DNA from: Prochlorococcus sp. AG-402-L09
GTDB taxonomy: Bacteria > Cyanobacteriota > Cyanobacteriia > PCC-6307 > Cyanobiaceae
Assembly: GCA_003216715.1 (NCBI GenBank)
Contig: QCIK01000003.1
Coordinates: 62,001-126,000 of the forward strand
Length of the DNA: 64,000 nt
Direction: 5' to 3'
In this document: positions 43,069 to 54,344 of the stretch, in pieces
Numbering within the stretch: position 1 is the stretch's first letter
Layout of the letters: every line of letters starts with the position of its first letter
Position numbers and translations under genes: made by a program
Notes under the pieces: generated by a model
Database searches by the model: none
What the model was told of the DNA's origin: nothing
Seen by the model: only the letters and a program-made list of their open reading frames with translations

Positions 43069-44656
43069 GACAAGCTTTAACCATCTTTTTTGTTAGGTAT
43101 TTTTGAGGATGATTTAACAAATTTTTACCAGAATTCTCTTCGATAATTTTCCCTTTATCAAACACTAAAACTCTATGACAAAAGCCTGCCGCAACAGATA
43201 AGTCATGAGTTATAAACAAGATAGACAGTTTTAATTTCTCTTGCAAAGAGCGAAGTAACTCCAAAACTTCTGCTTGAATTTCTGCATCTAACATACTTAC
43301 ACTTTCATCACAGATAAGTATTTTGGGACTAAGTGCCAGTGCTCTTGCAATAACTACTCTTTGCTGTTGACCTCCTGAAAGTTGAGAAGGTAAGCGTTGT
43401 TCATACATTACTGTGGGCGTCAAACCAACTAGTTCTAAAAGATGACGCGCTTTTTCTCTAGCCATAGATCGACTTAACAATTTATGGATAAGAATTGGAT
43501 CTATAATTGCATCAATTACTGACATCTTAGGGTTCAAAGATGCAGAAGGATCTTGAAAAATAATTTGAATATATTTACGTAATTCTTTTAAAGATTTCCT
43601 ATTAATAGTTGAAATATTCTTTCCAAGAAAAAAAACACTTCCACCTCTTGTAGGCAATAAACCAATCAACGCTCTACATAGAGTGCTCTTTCCACATCCA
43701 GATGGGCCTACGATACCAAGAGTTTCACCTTTATAAAGAGAAAAGGTAACTTCATTAACAGCTTTCAACCAAAAAGAATTGAAGGGCCACAAGCCTAAAT
43801 TGTGCCAGCAACGTAATCTATCGACTCTCAATAATGTAGTATTTTTATTAATTATTTCTCTCTCAGAACCCTCTAAAATTCTAACTGAGTTAACTAATCT
43901 TCGAGCAATATCAGTTTTTGGATTACCAACTATCTCTTTAATATTACCAGACTCGACTATATTCCCACAATCAAGTATTGCAATTTTGTTGCACCATTTA
44001 TATGCCATTGATAAATCATGACTGATTAATAGCAAAGCAGTCCCAATCTCATCACAAAGTAAGCTCAATTCATTCATGATTTGATCAGAAACTATTGTAT
44101 CTAAACTAGTTGTAGGTTCATCAGCAATTATCAAAGGAGGTTTCAAACAAATTGCCAAAGCAATTGCTACACGTTGTTGCATTCCTCCACTAAATTCATG
44201 TGGAAAAGAATCAAATCTTATCGGATCTATTCCAACTTTTTCTAATAAGCTTTTAGCTTTTTTTACTGCATTATAAATTGGTTCAGCATTATCATGAGCT
44301 TTAAATGTATCAACCAAATGTTCGCCAACAGTCATTAAAGGATTTAAACGTGACATAGGATCCTGAAATATCAATCCAACCTCTTTCCCTCGAATAGTTT
44401 GCAAAGAAAGCTTGTCTAAGTCCAATACATTTTTTCCATTTAAAACAATCTCACCATTACAACGACATCCATTGGGAAGAAGCTGAATTACAGCCTTAGC
44501 AACAGTACTTTTACCACATCCTGAACTGCCAACTAATGCCAGCCTATCGCCACGATTCATATTCAGATTTAATCCTTTTAACACGTAAGTAGTAGTATTT
44601 GGATAAATAGCATTTAGTTTATTTATCTTTAAAACTTCTTTTGATGAATTATTCAT
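43052..44656 (-). CDS. Fused dual-ATPase ABC transporter protein (peptide/nickel Dpp-type)
   Basis: Two Walker A (GSSGCGKST, GPSGCGKST) and two signature motifs (FSGGMQQRVAIA, LSGGQQQRVVIA) in one 534-aa ORF. Confidence 0.93.
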   Translation of the reverse strand: MNNSSKEVLKINKLNAIYPNTTTYVLKGLNLNMNRGDRLALVGSSGCGKSTVAKAVIQLLPNGCRCNGEIVLNGKNVLDLDKLSLQTIRGKEVGLIFQDPMSRLNPLMTVGEHLVDTFKAHDNAEPIYNAVKKAKSLLEKVGIDPIRFDSFPHEFSGGMQQRVAIALAICLKPPLIIADEPTTSLDTIVSDQIMNELSLLCDEIGTALLLISHDLSMAYKWCNKIAILDCGNIVESGNIKEIVGNPKTDIARRLVNSVRILEGSEREIINKNTTLLRVDRLRCWHNLGLWPFNSFWLKAVNEVTFSLYKGETLGIVGPSGCGKSTLCRALIGLLPTRGGSVFFLGKNISTINRKSLKELRKYIQIIFQDPSASLNPKMSVIDAIIDPILIHKLLSRSMAREKARHLLELVGLTPTVMYEQRLPSQLSGGQQQRVVIARALALSPKILICDESVSMLDAEIQAEVLELLRSLQEKLKLSILFITHDLSVAAGFCHRVLVFDKGKIIEENSGKNLLNHPQKYLTKKMVKACPKLPK

Positions 44657-44705
44657 AAAAAGGTAGCAAGAAATGTTGAGTTTGAATAAAATAAATTAAG
44701 CTCCC

Positions 44706-47048
44706 GTGCTGATGCCTAAAGTCACCTCTGCACACAATTCAAACCAGACTCATATCGTCTGTGATGAATTTTTTGATGGACAGCCGAAACTTAAAACTCA
44801 TCAGATCAAACATATTGATGATTATGAAATTATTTTGCCAGAGTGGTTGAAAAATTGCATTGAAAATATTCCACCTGGGATAGGAGCAAGTTGCCCAAGA
44901 GATTCTGAAGCTCTTTTAGTTGCCGCTTTTGATCTTGCATTTCAACTACATAAAGGACAATACAGAAAAAGTGGTGAACCTTATATAACTCACCCAGTTG
45001 CAGTGGCTGACTTACTAAGAGAGATAGGTGCAAGCGCTAGTGTTATTGCAGCAGGTTTTTTACATGACGTCGTCGAAGATACAGACGTAACGCCAGAACA
45101 ACTGGAGGGGTATTTTGGCAGTGAAGTTAGATATCTTGTTGAAGGTGTGACTAAATTAGGAGGAATCCATTTTAATAATCGTACAGAAGCTCAAGCAGAA
45201 AACCTACGTAAAATGTTTCTAGCTATGGCTAGCGATATTCGAGTTGTACTTGTGAAGCTTGCCGATAGGCTTCACAATATGAGAACTATTAGTTACTTAG
45301 ACAAAGAGAAGCAAACTCGAATAGCGAAAGAAACGAGAGAAATTTATGCTCCTCTCGCAAACCGTTTAGGAATAGGTCGCTTCAAATGGGAACTTGAGGA
45401 CCTAGCATTTAAACTTTTAGAACCAGATCCTTTCCGAGAAATTCAACAACAAATAGCTAGTAAACGCAGCGAAAGAGAAGAGAGATTAAATATCACTGTT
45501 CAATTACTAAAAGATCGCTTGAACTCAGCAGGACTTAGTCAATGTGAGGTTAGTGGAAGGCCAAAGCATTTATATGGAATATGGAGCAAGATGCAAAGAC
45601 AACAAAAAGAATTTCATGAAATTTTTGATGTTGCTGCTTTAAGAATTCTTGTCTCAGATGTCGAAACATGTTATCGAGCTCTTGCTGTTGTCCATGACAC
45701 ATTCAGACCAATACCTGGTCGGTTCAAAGACTACATAGGCCTCCCAAAACCAAATGGTTACCAGTCGCTACATACAGCTGTAATTGGCCGGCATAGGCCT
45801 ATTGAAGTACAAATCAGGACTCCAGAAATGCATAGGGTTTCAGAATTTGGAATTGCAGCTCATTGGAAATATAAAGAAGGAGGATCTCCTGCTAATCCTG
45901 ATTCAGAAAAATTTAATTGGTTACGCCAATTAGTTGAATGGCAACAAGAAGATGGGGTTGATGATCATAATGACTACCTTACATCAATTAAAGAGGATTT
46001 ATTTGATGAAGAAGTCTTTGTTTTTACTCCAAAAGGGGATGTTTTAGGATTAAGGAATGGTTCAACGGCAATCGATTTTGCTTATCGTATTCACTCTGAA
46101 GTAGGGAATCATTGCAATGGTGCTAGAATTAATGATCGTCTTTGCGTGCTATCAACACCTCTTGAAAATGGAGATTTCGTTGAGATCCTTACTCACAAAA
46201 GCTCTCATCCAAGCTTAGATTGGTTAAACTATGTAGCCACGCCCACAGCTAGAAATCGTATTAGACAATGGTATAAAAAAAGTCATCGTAAAGAAACAAT
46301 ATTAAGAGGGAAAGAACTACTAGAGCAAGAATTTGGTCGTAAAGGAATTGACAATTTACTTAAAGGTGAAGCAATAACAAAAGTTGCTGAAAGATGTAAT
46401 TTAAAGTCTACGGAAGATTTATTAGCTGCACTTGGATTTGGAGCATTAACCCTACATCAAGTAATTAATAGATTTAGAGAAGAGATAAAAATACAAAACC
46501 AGTCACCTGAGACTGGATTAACCGATATCGAGCTAGCGAACCAAATTGGGTCACAATCAAATCCAGCTTCAAACAAATCAAAAATATCTCAAACAAAATA
46601 TTCTCCAATAGTTGGCTTAGAAGGACTTGACTATCGACTAGGAGGATGTTGCAGCCCTTTACCAGGAGAATCAATACTTGGAACAGTTGCACTTGGTAAT
46701 CACGGAATTACAATACATCGAACAAACTGTGTCAATATACAATCAGTACCTAACAATAGAAGACTATCAGTCAAGTGGAATAGCAATACACATATCAAAG
46801 AAGAGAAATTTCCTATTCAATTAAGAATTGAAGTTATTGATAGAGTCGGAGTACTTAAAGACATATTAATGAGGCTTTCTGATAGAGGTATTAATGTAAT
46901 CGATGCAAGAGTTAAGACATCTCATGGTAAACCTGCTTGCATAGACCTTAGAGTTGAACTGGAAAGCGTTAATCAATTAGAAATTACTATCAATCAAATA
47001 CGCTCAATGGTTGATGTTTTAGATATTGCTAGAACAGGAATTAATTAA
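44706..47048 (+). CDS. (p)ppGpp synthetase/hydrolase (RelA/SpoT)
   Basis: HD domain AAGFLHDVVEDTD, synthetase LPKPNGYQSLHTAV, TGS and ACT domains. Confidence 0.96.
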   Translation: MLMPKVTSAHNSNQTHIVCDEFFDGQPKLKTHQIKHIDDYEIILPEWLKNCIENIPPGIGASCPRDSEALLVAAFDLAFQLHKGQYRKSGEPYITHPVAVADLLREIGASASVIAAGFLHDVVEDTDVTPEQLEGYFGSEVRYLVEGVTKLGGIHFNNRTEAQAENLRKMFLAMASDIRVVLVKLADRLHNMRTISYLDKEKQTRIAKETREIYAPLANRLGIGRFKWELEDLAFKLLEPDPFREIQQQIASKRSEREERLNITVQLLKDRLNSAGLSQCEVSGRPKHLYGIWSKMQRQQKEFHEIFDVAALRILVSDVETCYRALAVVHDTFRPIPGRFKDYIGLPKPNGYQSLHTAVIGRHRPIEVQIRTPEMHRVSEFGIAAHWKYKEGGSPANPDSEKFNWLRQLVEWQQEDGVDDHNDYLTSIKEDLFDEEVFVFTPKGDVLGLRNGSTAIDFAYRIHSEVGNHCNGARINDRLCVLSTPLENGDFVEILTHKSSHPSLDWLNYVATPTARNRIRQWYKKSHRKETILRGKELLEQEFGRKGIDNLLKGEAITKVAERCNLKSTEDLLAALGFGALTLHQVINRFREEIKIQNQSPETGLTDIELANQIGSQSNPASNKSKISQTKYSPIVGLEGLDYRLGGCCSPLPGESILGTVALGNHGITIHRTNCVNIQSVPNNRRLSVKWNSNTHIKEEKFPIQLRIEVIDRVGVLKDILMRLSDRGINVIDARVKTSHGKPACIDLRVELESVNQLEITINQIRSMVDVLDIARTGIN

Positions 47049-47107
47049 CTTTTTCAATAATCCGAAAGATTGTTGAAAACACATGAATGATATCTATTAT
47101 ATAAAAT

Positions 47108-47563
47108 TTAAATTTTATTAGAAAGTTTTTTTATTAAAAAATATAGACCCAGTCCACCAACTATTCCTGTCAAAAGGCCCATACATATCGAGCCCATTAT
47201 CAGGCGAGAACTCAAGTACCAACCTTGAGACCACAACTCATTCGTAGTTATATGGCTAAAATCTACTATCTTTTTATCTTTATTGAGTATTAAAGATCCT
47301 AGTCTATAATTAAAATAATAAAGAGGCACATAAGTAAATGGGTTGCTAATCCAAGTTCCAACAGCCGCCAAAATACTATTTCCTTTGATGATTTTTGCTA
47401 AAAACACACCCATCAAGGTTTGTAAACCAAAGAATGGAAAGCAACCACTAAATATCCCCACGCCCAATCCTAATGCTCTCTGAAAGGGAGAACCTTCCTG
47501 ATTCCAGAGCCAAGAGATAAATTTACGAATTCTTTGTATTAGATTTAGGAAGATTTTTTTCAT
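47108..47563 (-). CDS. DUF2062-like membrane protein
   Basis: GSPFQRALGLGVGIFSGCFPFFGLQTLMGVFLAKIIKGN...GTWISNPFTYVPLYYFNYRLG. Confidence 0.8.
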   Translation of the reverse strand: MKKIFLNLIQRIRKFISWLWNQEGSPFQRALGLGVGIFSGCFPFFGLQTLMGVFLAKIIKGNSILAAVGTWISNPFTYVPLYYFNYRLGSLILNKDKKIVDFSHITTNELWSQGWYLSSRLIMGSICMGLLTGIVGGLGLYFLIKKLSNKI

Positions 47564-47634
47564 GTTTTAAAAAATCTTGATCCAAAAAAGAAACCTAGAT
47601 TTGATCTTAGTGAAGACTGCATGATTATTGATTA

Positions 47635-49029
47635 ATGAATTCATTTTCCCCTACTGAAGATACTATTGCTTCAATTGCGACTGCCGTTTCTCCCGGCCAA
47701 GGGAGTATCGCTGTCATTAGAATTTCTGGCTCCTTAGCCATTGAGATCACTAAGACTATTGTTCATATTCCTGGAACGCACGATTGGAGCACTCACAAAA
47801 TACTTTACGGACATGTAACCGAAGTAAATCAAACAAAATATATCGATGAAGTATTAATACTAATAATGAAAGGGCCGCGAAGCTTTACAGGTGAAGATGT
47901 GGTAGAAATTCATTGCCATGGTGGAATTATTGCAGTCCAAAAGGTCCTTGAAAGAATACTGGATATCCCAAGCGTTAGAAGAGCCGAACCAGGTGAGTTT
48001 AGTCAACGAGCAGTGCTTAATGGTCGTCTTAGCCTGACTCAAGCAGAATCAATTAGTGAACTGGTGTCAGCAAGAAGTCGAAAAGCAGCAGAACTCGCGA
48101 TTAATGGAATTGAAGGAAATATTCAAACTACGATGCAATCAATCAGGCAACGCTTGTTAGAGCTACTAACGGAAATTGAAGCAAGAATAGATTTTGAAGA
48201 AGATCTTCCCATTTTAGATGAAAAACATGTAAAGAATGAAATTGTCGCAGTCAAAAAGGACCTTAACGAGCTAATTGATAATTCTGAAAGAGGATCTTGG
48301 GTCCGTTCCGGCTTAAAAGTTGCACTAACCGGGAAGCCTAATGTAGGAAAAAGCTCCTTACTAAATAGGCTTTGCAAACAAGAAAAAGCTATTGTGACTG
48401 ACCTGCCTGGAACTACTAGAGATCTTTTGGAAAGTGAGATTGTCTTAGAGGGAATACCAGTAACTTTTATTGATACAGCAGGTCTAAGAGAGACTGAAAA
48501 TATCATCGAAAGAATTGGCATTTCTAGAACCAAAAAAGCTTTAATTCAAGCTGATCTCATCATATTAATTTTTGATTATTCAAAAGGATGGACTATCGAG
48601 GATGAATCAATTCTAAAACAATTACCCATAAATATTTCATTCTTGATTGTTGGAAATAAATCTGATTTAAAAAATAATCAATCTTTTGAAAAAATTCCAA
48701 AATATATATTAGAAAAAGAAAATCTAGTGATTATGAGTGCAAAAACTGGAAATGGAGAAGATGATCTAATTAATTACCTAGTAAATATATGTGGTTCTTC
48801 TCAAACACATGGATTGCATATTGCTCTAAATGAAAGGCAACTTGATCTAGCAAAGTCAACAATGGAAGCCCTAGAAAATATTAATAAAGTTTTTGATGAA
48901 AAACTACCTTGGGATTTCTGGACGATCGATTTAAGACAAGCTATTAATTATTTAGGAGAACTAACAGGAGAAGATTTAACAGAAAACTTGCTTGATAATA
49001 TATTTTCAAAATTCTGTATTGGTAAGTAA
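47635..49029 (+). CDS. mnmE: tRNA uridine-5-carboxymethylaminomethyl modification GTPase
   Basis: DTIASIATAVSPGQGSIAVIRISG, GKPNVGKSSLLNRL, C-terminal FCIGK. Confidence 0.97.
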   Translation: MNSFSPTEDTIASIATAVSPGQGSIAVIRISGSLAIEITKTIVHIPGTHDWSTHKILYGHVTEVNQTKYIDEVLILIMKGPRSFTGEDVVEIHCHGGIIAVQKVLERILDIPSVRRAEPGEFSQRAVLNGRLSLTQAESISELVSARSRKAAELAINGIEGNIQTTMQSIRQRLLELLTEIEARIDFEEDLPILDEKHVKNEIVAVKKDLNELIDNSERGSWVRSGLKVALTGKPNVGKSSLLNRLCKQEKAIVTDLPGTTRDLLESEIVLEGIPVTFIDTAGLRETENIIERIGISRTKKALIQADLIILIFDYSKGWTIEDESILKQLPINISFLIVGNKSDLKNNQSFEKIPKYILEKENLVIMSAKTGNGEDDLINYLVNICGSSQTHGLHIALNERQLDLAKSTMEALENINKVFDEKLPWDFWTIDLRQAINYLGELTGEDLTENLLDNIFSKFCIGK

Positions 49030-49047
49030 TCAAGCAATTTCTATCTA

Positions 49048-49116
49048 CTAGTTATTGTCCATATTAAAAATATAATATAAGTAATAGCAAACACCTCCAA
49101 TCAATAGTGCAACCAT
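49048..49116 (-). CDS. Candidate small membrane ORF, 22 aa from ATG (35 aa if TTG at 49155)
   Basis: Reverse complement reads (LFGPLDVVHSVNI)MVALLIGGVCYYLYYIFNMDNN then TAG; single TM-like segment. Confidence 0.35.
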   Translation of the reverse strand: MVALLIGGVCYYLYYIFNMDNN

Positions 49117-49334
49117 AATATTCACACTATGCACAACGTCCAATGGTCCAAACAATCGATAGTAAGTTAATTAAAGCATATAGTTCAAATATCACAAAGA
49201 AAAAATATTAAAAAATTTCTACTTTCTTATAAAATATTTATGAAATTGATAACTAGATGAAATTAAAAAATAGAAAAAGATATTTTTATAAATGGTTTTA
49301 GCATTGGTATAGTAATAAATGTATTTGTTGTATT

Positions 49335-50198
49335 GTGGATCTTCGCTCACCAAAGCTACATAAAATATTAGACACCTGGATTGAGGAAGATCTCGGTGAT
49401 GGAGATCTCACAAGATTTATCCTCAACGACAGAAGTGCCTCAGCTCATTGGGTTGCAAAAGAGGATGGAACTTTTTGTGGTGGAAATCTAGTCAAGCTAA
49501 TATTTAAAAAAATTGATCCCCAAGTTGATATTCAACTTCTAATAGAGGATGGTCAGAAATTTGAAAAGAATCAAAGACTCCTTGAATTAAAAGGGTCATC
49601 CTCTTCCTTAGTAGCAGGAGAGCGAGTAACTCTAAATGTAGCCATGCATCTTTCTGGTATTGCTACATCGACAGCTCTACTGGTAACAAAACTCTCAGGA
49701 TCCAATGTGAAGTTAGCAGACACACGTAAAACGACTCCAGGTCTAAGAATATTCGAAAAATATGCTTTTCAATGTGGCGGCGGAATTAATCATAGGCTTG
49801 GATTAGATGATGCTGCCATGTTGAAAGAGAATCATATTGAATGGTCTCAGGGGATTAGCGAGAGTATCAAAATCTTAAAAAATACTATTCCATGGACAAA
49901 AAAAATCATAGTCGAAGCAGAAACTCCCTCCCAAGCCAAAGAAGCTGTAGTTGCAGGTGCCGATGGGGTTTTACTTGATGAAATGTCTATTCAAGATATA
50001 ACGAAATTAGTTCCTGAATTACGTCAACTTTCAAAAATTAGTACTTCTAAATACGTCTCACAAAGTATTGTTATTGAAGTTTCTGGAATCAACCCAAATA
50101 ATTTGTCAGACTATATTTTTACAGATATTGATCTAATCTCAACTAGTGCACCAATCACTAAAAGTAAATGGATAGATTTCAGCATGCGCTTTGATTAA
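49335..50198 (+). CDS. nadC: Nicotinate-nucleotide pyrophosphorylase (carboxylating)
   Basis: EEDLGDGDLTRFIL, ADTRKTTPGLRIFEKYAFQCGGGINHRLGLDDAAMLKENHI. Confidence 0.97.
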   Translation: MDLRSPKLHKILDTWIEEDLGDGDLTRFILNDRSASAHWVAKEDGTFCGGNLVKLIFKKIDPQVDIQLLIEDGQKFEKNQRLLELKGSSSSLVAGERVTLNVAMHLSGIATSTALLVTKLSGSNVKLADTRKTTPGLRIFEKYAFQCGGGINHRLGLDDAAMLKENHIEWSQGISESIKILKNTIPWTKKIIVEAETPSQAKEAVVAGADGVLLDEMSIQDITKLVPELRQLSKISTSKYVSQSIVIEVSGINPNNLSDYIFTDIDLISTSAPITKSKWIDFSMRFD

Positions 50199-50274
50199 AA
50201 AATGAAAAAACAGTTTTCTAACAACATCCTAAAAACCAAAAAATCTTAAAAGTACCTACCTAAACATAAATATC

Positions 50275-52098
50275 ATGCTTAAACTATCCGCCAGATTAGA
50301 AGAAGCCCTGAATGAAGCTTTCATCAAAGTATTCCCTAAAGAGAATCGAAGTTCAAAAACTTCTTCAATACTTGCAGGTCCTAATTTAGTCCCAGCATCC
50401 AAGCCAGAATTTGGAGATTTTCAAATAAATTGTGCTTTATCACTAGCAAAAGAAATCAAACAATCTCCTCGTGATATTGCACAACAAATAGTTGCTCAAC
50501 TACAAAAAGATAATGTTTTCGTTGAAATATGTAATCCACCACTCATTGCAGGTCCAGGTTTCATAAACCTGTCTATAAATTCAAAAACACTGATATCGGA
50601 AATCCATTTTCGTCTAAATGATAAAAGATTAGGAGTACCTCTAAAAAAATTCAGTAGTAAAAAAATAGAAAAGGGAGAAGACAATAACCGCGTGATTATC
50701 GATTTTTCCAGTCCAAATATTGCTAAAGAAATGCATGTTGGGCACTTACGATCAACAATTATTGGAGATTCCCTAGCACGGGTTCTTGAATTCTGCGGTT
50801 ATGAAGTCTTACGAATTAATCATGTGGGGGATTGGGGTACACAATTTGGCATGCTCATCACTCATCTAAAAGAGGTTGTCCCAGAGGTGCTCCATAAAAA
50901 AGATGTAGTGGAAATAAGCGATCTCGTAAATTTCTATCGTCAAGCAAAAAAAAGATTTGATGAAGATCAAATCTTTCAAAATAAATCTAGAAATGAGGTT
51001 GTTAATTTACAAGCAGGTGATCAAGAAAGTTTAATTGCGTGGCAATTGCTCTGCAAACAATCCAGAAAAGAGTTTCAAAATATCTATGATCGGCTTGACA
51101 TCAAGTTAACTGAAAGAGGTGAATCCTTTTATAACAAATTTTTAGTAGATGTTATTAATGATTTAAAAAATAAAAATTTACTAAAAAATGATCAAGGAGC
51201 TCAATGTATTTTCCTTGATGGTGTAGTAGGGAAAGACGGCAAACCTCAACCAATAATTATTCAAAAAAGTGACGGAGGTTTTAATTATTCAACTACTGAT
51301 TTGGCAGCAATTAAATACAGATTAACTACTCCACCGCATGGAGATGGAGCATTCCGAGTGATTTATGTCACAGATGCTGGGCAAGCATCACATTTCTCTG
51401 GAGTTTTTCAAATTGCAAAACTAGCAAATTGGATTCCTACAGATTGTCAAATAGAGCATGTCCCCTTTGGTCTTGTTCAAGGAGAAGATGGTAAGAAGTT
51501 AAAAACTCGTTCTGGAAAAACAATTAGATTAGTAGATCTTCTAGATGAAGCAATTCAACGAGCAAGGGAAGATCTTAACGCTCGTCTAATCACTGAAAGA
51601 AGATCCGAAAATGAAAGTTTTATAGATAAAGTGTCTACTACTGTCGGGATTGCAGCCATCAAATATGCGGATCTAAGTCAAAATAGAGTTTCGAATTACC
51701 AATTTAGTTTTGATAAAATGCTCTCTTTACAGGGGAATACAGCACCATATTTACTTTATGCTTTGGTAAGAATCGCCGGAATATCTCGCAAAGGTGGGAA
51801 TTTAAATGTATCAAGTCAGAATATTCAGTTCAATACACCACAAGAATGGATCTTGATTCGCAAGTTATTGCAACTTGATTGTATTATCGCTGAAGTCGAA
51901 AAAGAACTGCTTCCTAATCGTCTATGCGGGTATTTATTTGAATTAAGTCAGATCTTTAACAGATTCTATGATCAAGTTCCTATTTTAAAAGCAAGTGAAC
52001 CTTCAAGAACCAGTAGACTTGCTTTATGCTCTATCACTGCAGATACACTTAAACTGGGGTTGAGTTTGTTAGGCATCCCCACTCTGGAAAGAATGTAA
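50275..52098 (+). CDS. argS: Arginyl-tRNA synthetase
   Basis: [50 protein letters not shown]. Confidence 0.97.
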   Translation: MLKLSARLEEALNEAFIKVFPKENRSSKTSSILAGPNLVPASKPEFGDFQINCALSLAKEIKQSPRDIAQQIVAQLQKDNVFVEICNPPLIAGPGFINLSINSKTLISEIHFRLNDKRLGVPLKKFSSKKIEKGEDNNRVIIDFSSPNIAKEMHVGHLRSTIIGDSLARVLEFCGYEVLRINHVGDWGTQFGMLITHLKEVVPEVLHKKDVVEISDLVNFYRQAKKRFDEDQIFQNKSRNEVVNLQAGDQESLIAWQLLCKQSRKEFQNIYDRLDIKLTERGESFYNKFLVDVINDLKNKNLLKNDQGAQCIFLDGVVGKDGKPQPIIIQKSDGGFNYSTTDLAAIKYRLTTPPHGDGAFRVIYVTDAGQASHFSGVFQIAKLANWIPTDCQIEHVPFGLVQGEDGKKLKTRSGKTIRLVDLLDEAIQRAREDLNARLITERRSENESFIDKVSTTVGIAAIKYADLSQNRVSNYQFSFDKMLSLQGNTAPYLLYALVRIAGISRKGGNLNVSSQNIQFNTPQEWILIRKLLQLDCIIAEVEKELLPNRLCGYLFELSQIFNRFYDQVPILKASEPSRTSRLALCSITADTLKLGLSLLGIPTLERM

Positions 52099-53213
52099 TG
52101 GAAAAAATAGAAACTTCATTTATTGATCCACCAAATCCCAGGAAAGATATCGAGGATTTACAGCCATATTCAGCACCACTGGAAGGAAGACGAAATTTAC
52201 TAAGATTAGACTTTAATGAAAATACTATTGGACCAAGCCCACTAGTAATTAAATCTCTTAGAGCAATAAGCAGAGATGAAATCTCGATTTATCCTGAATA
52301 CTCAGGTTTAAAAGAAAAAGTAGTAGAAACTCTCATTAAACAAAATTCAAGCGTGAATATAAACTCATCTGAAGTTGGTATTTTCAATGGAGTAGATGCA
52401 GCAATAAATGCTATTTTTCATGCCTATGGCGACTTAGATGATCTAATGCTAACAACATCGCCTACTTTTGGATATTATACTCCTTGCGCACAAATGCGAG
52501 GAATGAAAATAAACTCAATACCTTATGAGGGAAAAGATTTTCAATATCCATTTGATAGTATTTGCGAATTCATCACTCAAAATAATCCGAAAATTTTACT
52601 CATCTGCAACCCCAATAACCCCACTGGAACAAGGTTAAGTCCAGAAAGGATTATAGAGATCTCCAAACTTTCAGCTAAAACACTGGTGGTTGTCGATGAA
52701 CTTTATGAAGCGTTTACAGGTGATAGTGTTCTACCTTTTATAAATTTCCAAAAGACACCTAATCTTGTTGTATTAAGATCGCTTTCTAAAACTGCTGGTT
52801 TGGCAAGTTTAAGAATTGGGTTTGCTATTGGTCATTCTAAAGTAATTAATGTAGTTAATAGAGTTACTGGTCCTTATGACGTCAATAGCTTTGCTGTGAT
52901 TGCTGCTTTTGCAGCACTTAAAGACCAACCCTATATTGATTCGTACGTGAACGAAGTACTTGAGGCTCGTAATTGGATCAAAGCTCAACTCGAGAAGTAC
53001 CATGTTAAGCATCATATTGATGGAGGAAACTATTTTCTACTTTGGCCAAAATCAAACCCACAACAAATTGAACAAAAGTTAAAGTCATCTGGAATTCTAA
53101 TTAGAAATATGGATAAGAAAAAAAATCTAAAAGGCTCAATCAGAGTGAGCATTGGAACAATTGAGCAGATGAAAAGATTCTGGTCAGCTTTCAAGATTGT
53201 CGATGAAGTGTAG
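52098..53213 (+). CDS. hisC: Histidinol-phosphate aminotransferase-like
   Basis: LLRLDFNENTIGPSP, NPNNPTGTRL, VLRSLSKTAGLASLRIGFAIG. Confidence 0.85.
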   Translation: MEKIETSFIDPPNPRKDIEDLQPYSAPLEGRRNLLRLDFNENTIGPSPLVIKSLRAISRDEISIYPEYSGLKEKVVETLIKQNSSVNINSSEVGIFNGVDAAINAIFHAYGDLDDLMLTTSPTFGYYTPCAQMRGMKINSIPYEGKDFQYPFDSICEFITQNNPKILLICNPNNPTGTRLSPERIIEISKLSAKTLVVVDELYEAFTGDSVLPFINFQKTPNLVVLRSLSKTAGLASLRIGFAIGHSKVINVVNRVTGPYDVNSFAVIAAFAALKDQPYIDSYVNEVLEARNWIKAQLEKYHVKHHIDGGNYFLLWPKSNPQQIEQKLKSSGILIRNMDKKKNLKGSIRVSIGTIEQMKRFWSAFKIVDEV

Positions 53214-53252
53214 TATAGATTAATTTGAAACGTCTATAGAACTTGAGATAAT

Positions 53253-53849
53253 CTAGGTGGCATCTGCTATATCCAAGAAATTAGAAAGTAACTGATGACC
53301 AGCTTCGGTCAAGACACTCTCAGGATGGAACTGTACTCCGTATATATGCGGATAATCTTTATGAGTTATTCCCATGATTGTTTCATCCTCTAACCAGGCT
53401 ATAACCTCTAAGCATTCTGGGAGCCCATCTCTCTTCGCTATTAAGCTATGGTATCTAGTCGCTACTAAGGGATTAGGCAAATCTTTAAATATTCCAGTAC
53501 CTCTGTGCAAAACATTAGATGTTTTACCATGCATTAATTCTTTAGCCCGGATAATTTTTCCACCGAACACTTGAGAAATAGCTTGATGACCAAGACAGAC
53601 ACCAAGAGTTGGTATTTCAATTGATAACTCAGATAAAATATCCAGACAAACTCCAGATTGATTAGGATCTCCTGGACCGGGAGATAACAAAATCGCATCA
53701 GGATTTAAGTCTTTAATCTCACTGATCGTCAGTGCATCATTACGTTCGACTCTTACTTCAGATGCAATAGGATGCTGCGAAGCTAATTCGCCCAAATATT
53801 GAACGAGGTTATAAGTGAAACTGTCATAATTGTCGATCACCAAAAACAT
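53253..53849 (-). CDS. trpG: Anthranilate/aminodeoxychorismate synthase glutamine amidotransferase
   Basis: IDNYDSFTYNLVQYLGEL, SPGPGDP, GVCLGHQAI, GVQFHPESVLT. Confidence 0.94.
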   Translation of the reverse strand: MFLVIDNYDSFTYNLVQYLGELASQHPIASEVRVERNDALTISEIKDLNPDAILLSPGPGDPNQSGVCLDILSELSIEIPTLGVCLGHQAISQVFGGKIIRAKELMHGKTSNVLHRGTGIFKDLPNPLVATRYHSLIAKRDGLPECLEVIAWLEDETIMGITHKDYPHIYGVQFHPESVLTEAGHQLLSNFLDIADAT

Positions 53850-53862
53850 AATTTTTAAGCCA

Positions 53863-54321
53863 TTAAATTCCTAACTGTTTAAGTAATGGAGGAAATAATA
53901 GTAAAAAAGCAATCAGCACCGAACTGATTGACGCTACTAAAACTGCCCCAGCTGAACTATCTTTAGCGATTTGCGCGAGAGGGTGAAATCGTTTCCCAAT
54001 GGCCAAATCAACAACAGATTCAATCGCTGTATTAAGCAATTCAACTACTAACACACTAGTTGCTGTAAGGGCCATTATTGCTAAATCACTTTTATTAAGG
54101 CCTAAAAAAAAGCTTAAGGCAAACGCACACAATGCAAAACCAACATGAATCCGAAAATTTCTCTGAGTTGAGAAAGCATATCTTAATCCTTTAGCTGCAT
54201 ATAAAAAGCTAGTTGGTAGATCTTTAGCTATCTTCCAAGAAGACCTTTTATTGGATCTTTGAAGAGTTTTAGACATGTCCCTAACTTCTCTCTCAGAGTC
54301 ATTGGATATCTCAGGAACCAT
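53863..54321 (-). CDS. dgkA: Diacylglycerol kinase family protein
   Basis: AAKGLRYAFSTQRNFRIHVGFAL, VVELLNTAIESVVDLA, AKDSSAGAVLVASI. Confidence 0.92.
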   Translation of the reverse strand: MVPEISNDSEREVRDMSKTLQRSNKRSSWKIAKDLPTSFLYAAKGLRYAFSTQRNFRIHVGFALCAFALSFFLGLNKSDLAIMALTATSVLVVELLNTAIESVVDLAIGKRFHPLAQIAKDSSAGAVLVASISSVLIAFLLLFPPLLKQLGI

Positions 54322-54344
54322 ATTTGTGAGTCTTCATTCTTATT

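Noticed and set aside
48123-48533. 136-aa minus-strand ORF
   Set aside because: Antisense within mnmE; composition typical of a shadow frame.
36591-53213. Two HisC-like enzymes (36591-37673 and 52098-53213) as a recent duplication
   Set aside because: The N-termini differ by family (HGGN CobC/CobD type versus HisC type) and sequences are divergent; not a local duplication.
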